Origin: Caldifarciminota bacterium UBA6260
GTDB lineage: Bacteria; Hydrothermota; 32-111
Length of the DNA stretch: 44,453 bases
Direction of reading: 5' to 3'
Assembly: GCA_002441125.1 (NCBI GenBank)
Contig: DJVI01000021.1
Coordinates: 1 to 44,453 of the forward strand
This document shows positions 42,787 through 44,453 of the stretch, piece after piece (within the stretch, counting starts at the first letter, position 1; each line of letters opens with the position of its first letter). The notes beneath the pieces are model-generated. The model made no database searches. It saw only the letters and a list, made by a program, of their open reading frames with translations, and was not told where the DNA came from. The translations under genes and the position numbers were made by a program.

Positions 42787-44453
42787 TTGTATCTAAGTGA
42801 GTTGAGGATATATGGGTTCAAGTCTTTTCCAGACCCTGTAACTATAAGGTTTGAAAGGGGAATTACAGGATTTGTGGGTCCAAACGGATCCGGAAAATCT
42901 AACATTGTTGATGCTATAAGGTGGGTTTTGGGTGAGCAGTCTGCAAAAGAGTTGAGAGCAACTTTACATGAGGACCTTATCTTTGATGGAACCAACAAAA
43001 GGACAGCATCGAATCTCGCTTCAGTAACTGTAAAGTTTGTTAACGATGATGGTGAACTACCTTTGAATTTTACAGAGATAGAGATTGAAAGAAAAATTTT
43101 TAAATCAGGTGAATCACAGTATCTTATAAACAAAGAGAATGTAAGACTGAAAGATCTTGTACACCTTCTTACTGAGATGGGACTTGGAACTAAAACATAC
43201 TCACTTTTCAAAAAATCTCTTATAGAGGATATAGTTAACGATAAGGCTGATGCTTTGAGAAACCTTCTTGAAGAATCTGCCGGAATAACTATATATAAAA
43301 ATTCAAAAAAGGAAACTTTGAGAAAACTTATAGCAACTCAGGAAAATTTGAACAGAATAAATGACCTTATAATGGAGATAGAGAAGAATGCAAAAGAGTT
43401 GAAAAAGCAGGCTGGTAGAACTAAAAGATATTTTGAGATGAAAACTCTATACCAGAATCTTACACAGGATTATTATAAAAAGAAAAATATAAAACTTGAA
43501 GAAGAACTTTTAAAGATTGAAAAAATTATTGAAGAGAAAAATGAAAGGATAAAAAGTTTCCATGAACAGATAGAGAATATTAAAAAGTTGATAGATGAAA
43601 AAAGGGTTGAAAAGAGCGAACTTGAAGATCAACTTGAGATAAAAATATCTGAAAAGGAAAATTTACAAAAAAATCTTTTTGAACTCAAAAACAATGTTTC
43701 AATTTTAAGTGAGAAGATAGATAGTTTAAAAATACAGATAAAAGATAAGAAAGATTTTAAGGAAAAGATAACGGAAGAGATGCCTTTGAAAAGGGAGAGG
43801 TTGAAAAGCGATACAGAAAAATTTGAGAATTTGAAAAGAAGGATAGAAAAGATTGAGAATGATAGAAAGTCCCTTGGCAACAATGATGTTGAAACATTAT
43901 ACAGAAAAAGTGAAACAGAATTTGATCAGTTATCTTCAAAGATAAGAAAACTTGATGGAGAGATAGTTATTTTGAACTCAAAGGTAAACTCCCTGAAAAC
44001 AAGTATAGAGTATGAGGAAAAAATTTTAGATGAGAAGAGAAGAGAGTTTGAAGAGGAGAAGAGCAAAAATGAATTGAATTTGAAAGAACTTGAAAAGTTG
44101 AATAATGAAAAGGTTGAAATTACTAACGAGATTGAGAAGATAAAGAAAGAATTGAATGAAATAGATAACAAAAGAAATGAACTTAGAGGAAAAGAGAGGG
44201 AACTTTACGAAAAAAGGGATAGTTTAAACAAAAATATAGTTGTCGAAAAAACAAGGATTGAACAGATAGAAGAAAGGATAAGGGAGACAAAGGAAAGTTT
44301 TAAAGATGTTTTAAAAGTTTTAGAAAAGGATGATATAGAACTTTTGAGAAACCTTGTGAAACCGAAGGAAGGTTATGAACAGATAGTTGAAACAGCACTC
44401 TCTTTGATTTTGAATGGTGTTGTTCTGAAAAAGGAAGATCTTGAAAAGTTGAA
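42787..44453 (+). CDS. smc: Chromosome partition protein SMC, N-terminal part (truncated by window end)
   Basis: The frame begins at TTG 42787, preceded by GGAGG, and runs to the window end without a stop. It reads MYLSELRIYGFKSFPDP with Walker A GPNGSGKSN (31-39), then a ~350-residue coiled coil (about 165-520). The start of the hinge (GYEQIVETALSLILNGVV) is at the far end. SMC organises and segregates chromosomes with ScpAB. An ATG at 42776 is out of frame. Confidence 0.94.
   Translation, partial: MYLSELRIYGFKSFPDPVTIRFERGITGFVGPNGSGKSNIVDAIRWVLGEQSAKELRATLHEDLIFDGTNKRTASNLASVTVKFVNDDGELPLNFTEIEIERKIFKSGESQYLINKENVRLKDLVHLLTEMGLGTKTYSLFKKSLIEDIVNDKADALRNLLEESAGITIYKNSKKETLRKLIATQENLNRINDLIMEIEKNAKELKKQAGRTKRYFEMKTLYQNLTQDYYKKKNIKLEEELLKIEKIIEEKNERIKSFHEQIENIKKLIDEKRVEKSELEDQLEIKISEKENLQKNLFELKNNVSILSEKIDSLKIQIKDKKDFKEKITEEMPLKRERLKSDTEKFENLKRRIEKIENDRKSLGNNDVETLYRKSETEFDQLSSKIRKLDGEIVILNSKVNSLKTSIEYEEKILDEKRREFEEEKSKNELNLKELEKLNNEKVEITNEIEKIKKELNEIDNKRNELRGKERELYEKRDSLNKNIVVEKTRIEQIEERIRETKESFKDVLKVLEKDDIELLRNLVKPKEGYEQIVETALSLILNGVVLKKEDLEKL

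Overview
The window is 44.4 kb of AT-rich bacterial chromosome with dense, short-spaced genes. It begins in the 3' end of a 23S rRNA gene plus 5S rRNA and ends inside an smc gene. The organism is probably an anaerobic, possibly thermophilic, Gram-negative-type bacterium. The evidence is a pyruvate-type 2-ketoacid:ferredoxin oxidoreductase pair (iorAB), signal-peptide and lipoprotein genes, a DUF3078 barrel-like protein, an M14 peptidase with a C-terminal sorting-like domain, and a type I-B CRISPR-Cas locus. I cannot name a phylum; WOR-3/Cloacimonadota-like lineages are only a guess.

Layout. 1-472: rRNA. 545-1018: orphan gene. 1051-6541 (minus): predicted deacetylase, then a six-gene run (alpha/beta hydrolase, DUF1028-TPR, Smr, MscL with zinc ribbon, DUF3078, PH-like membrane protein). 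6660-8331: metallophosphoesterase with a Pho-box-like promoter, and an EamA transporter. 8405-14191: overlapping operon for an amino-sugar, its lipid-linked transfer, and an ABC exporter. 14248-20225: overlapping operon pdxJ, SPOR lipoprotein, folC, DUF2007, penicillin-binding lipoprotein, NFACT/RqcH. 20277-23824: iorA, iorB, glycosyltransferase. 23817-24412 (minus): TPR protein and a Cys-rich duplicated protein. 24543-24608: a 21-residue Lys/Ala/Pro microprotein with its own promoter and terminator. 24665-25946: caspase-like (C25-type) protein and a small coupled partner. 26088-36561: a complete type I-B system (cas6-cas8b-cas7-cas5-cas3-cas4-cas1-cas2) and a 30-repeat array. 36808-42733: TauE/SafE permease, M14 and M23 peptidases, RlmI-like methyltransferase, NeuC-like epimerase. 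42787-end: smc.

The most interesting signals are these. (1) A dispersed 25-bp element brackets the whole CRISPR-Cas locus as an inverted pair, with a third copy 24 kb away. (2) Three spacers tile the same phage-like promoter, and two others hit diverged versions of one coding segment. (3) The free-standing histone-H1-tail-like microprotein. (4) Recurrent promoters whose -10 box lies 6-9 nt from the start codon, predicting leaderless mRNAs. (5) An apparent ATT start codon for a secreted carboxypeptidase.
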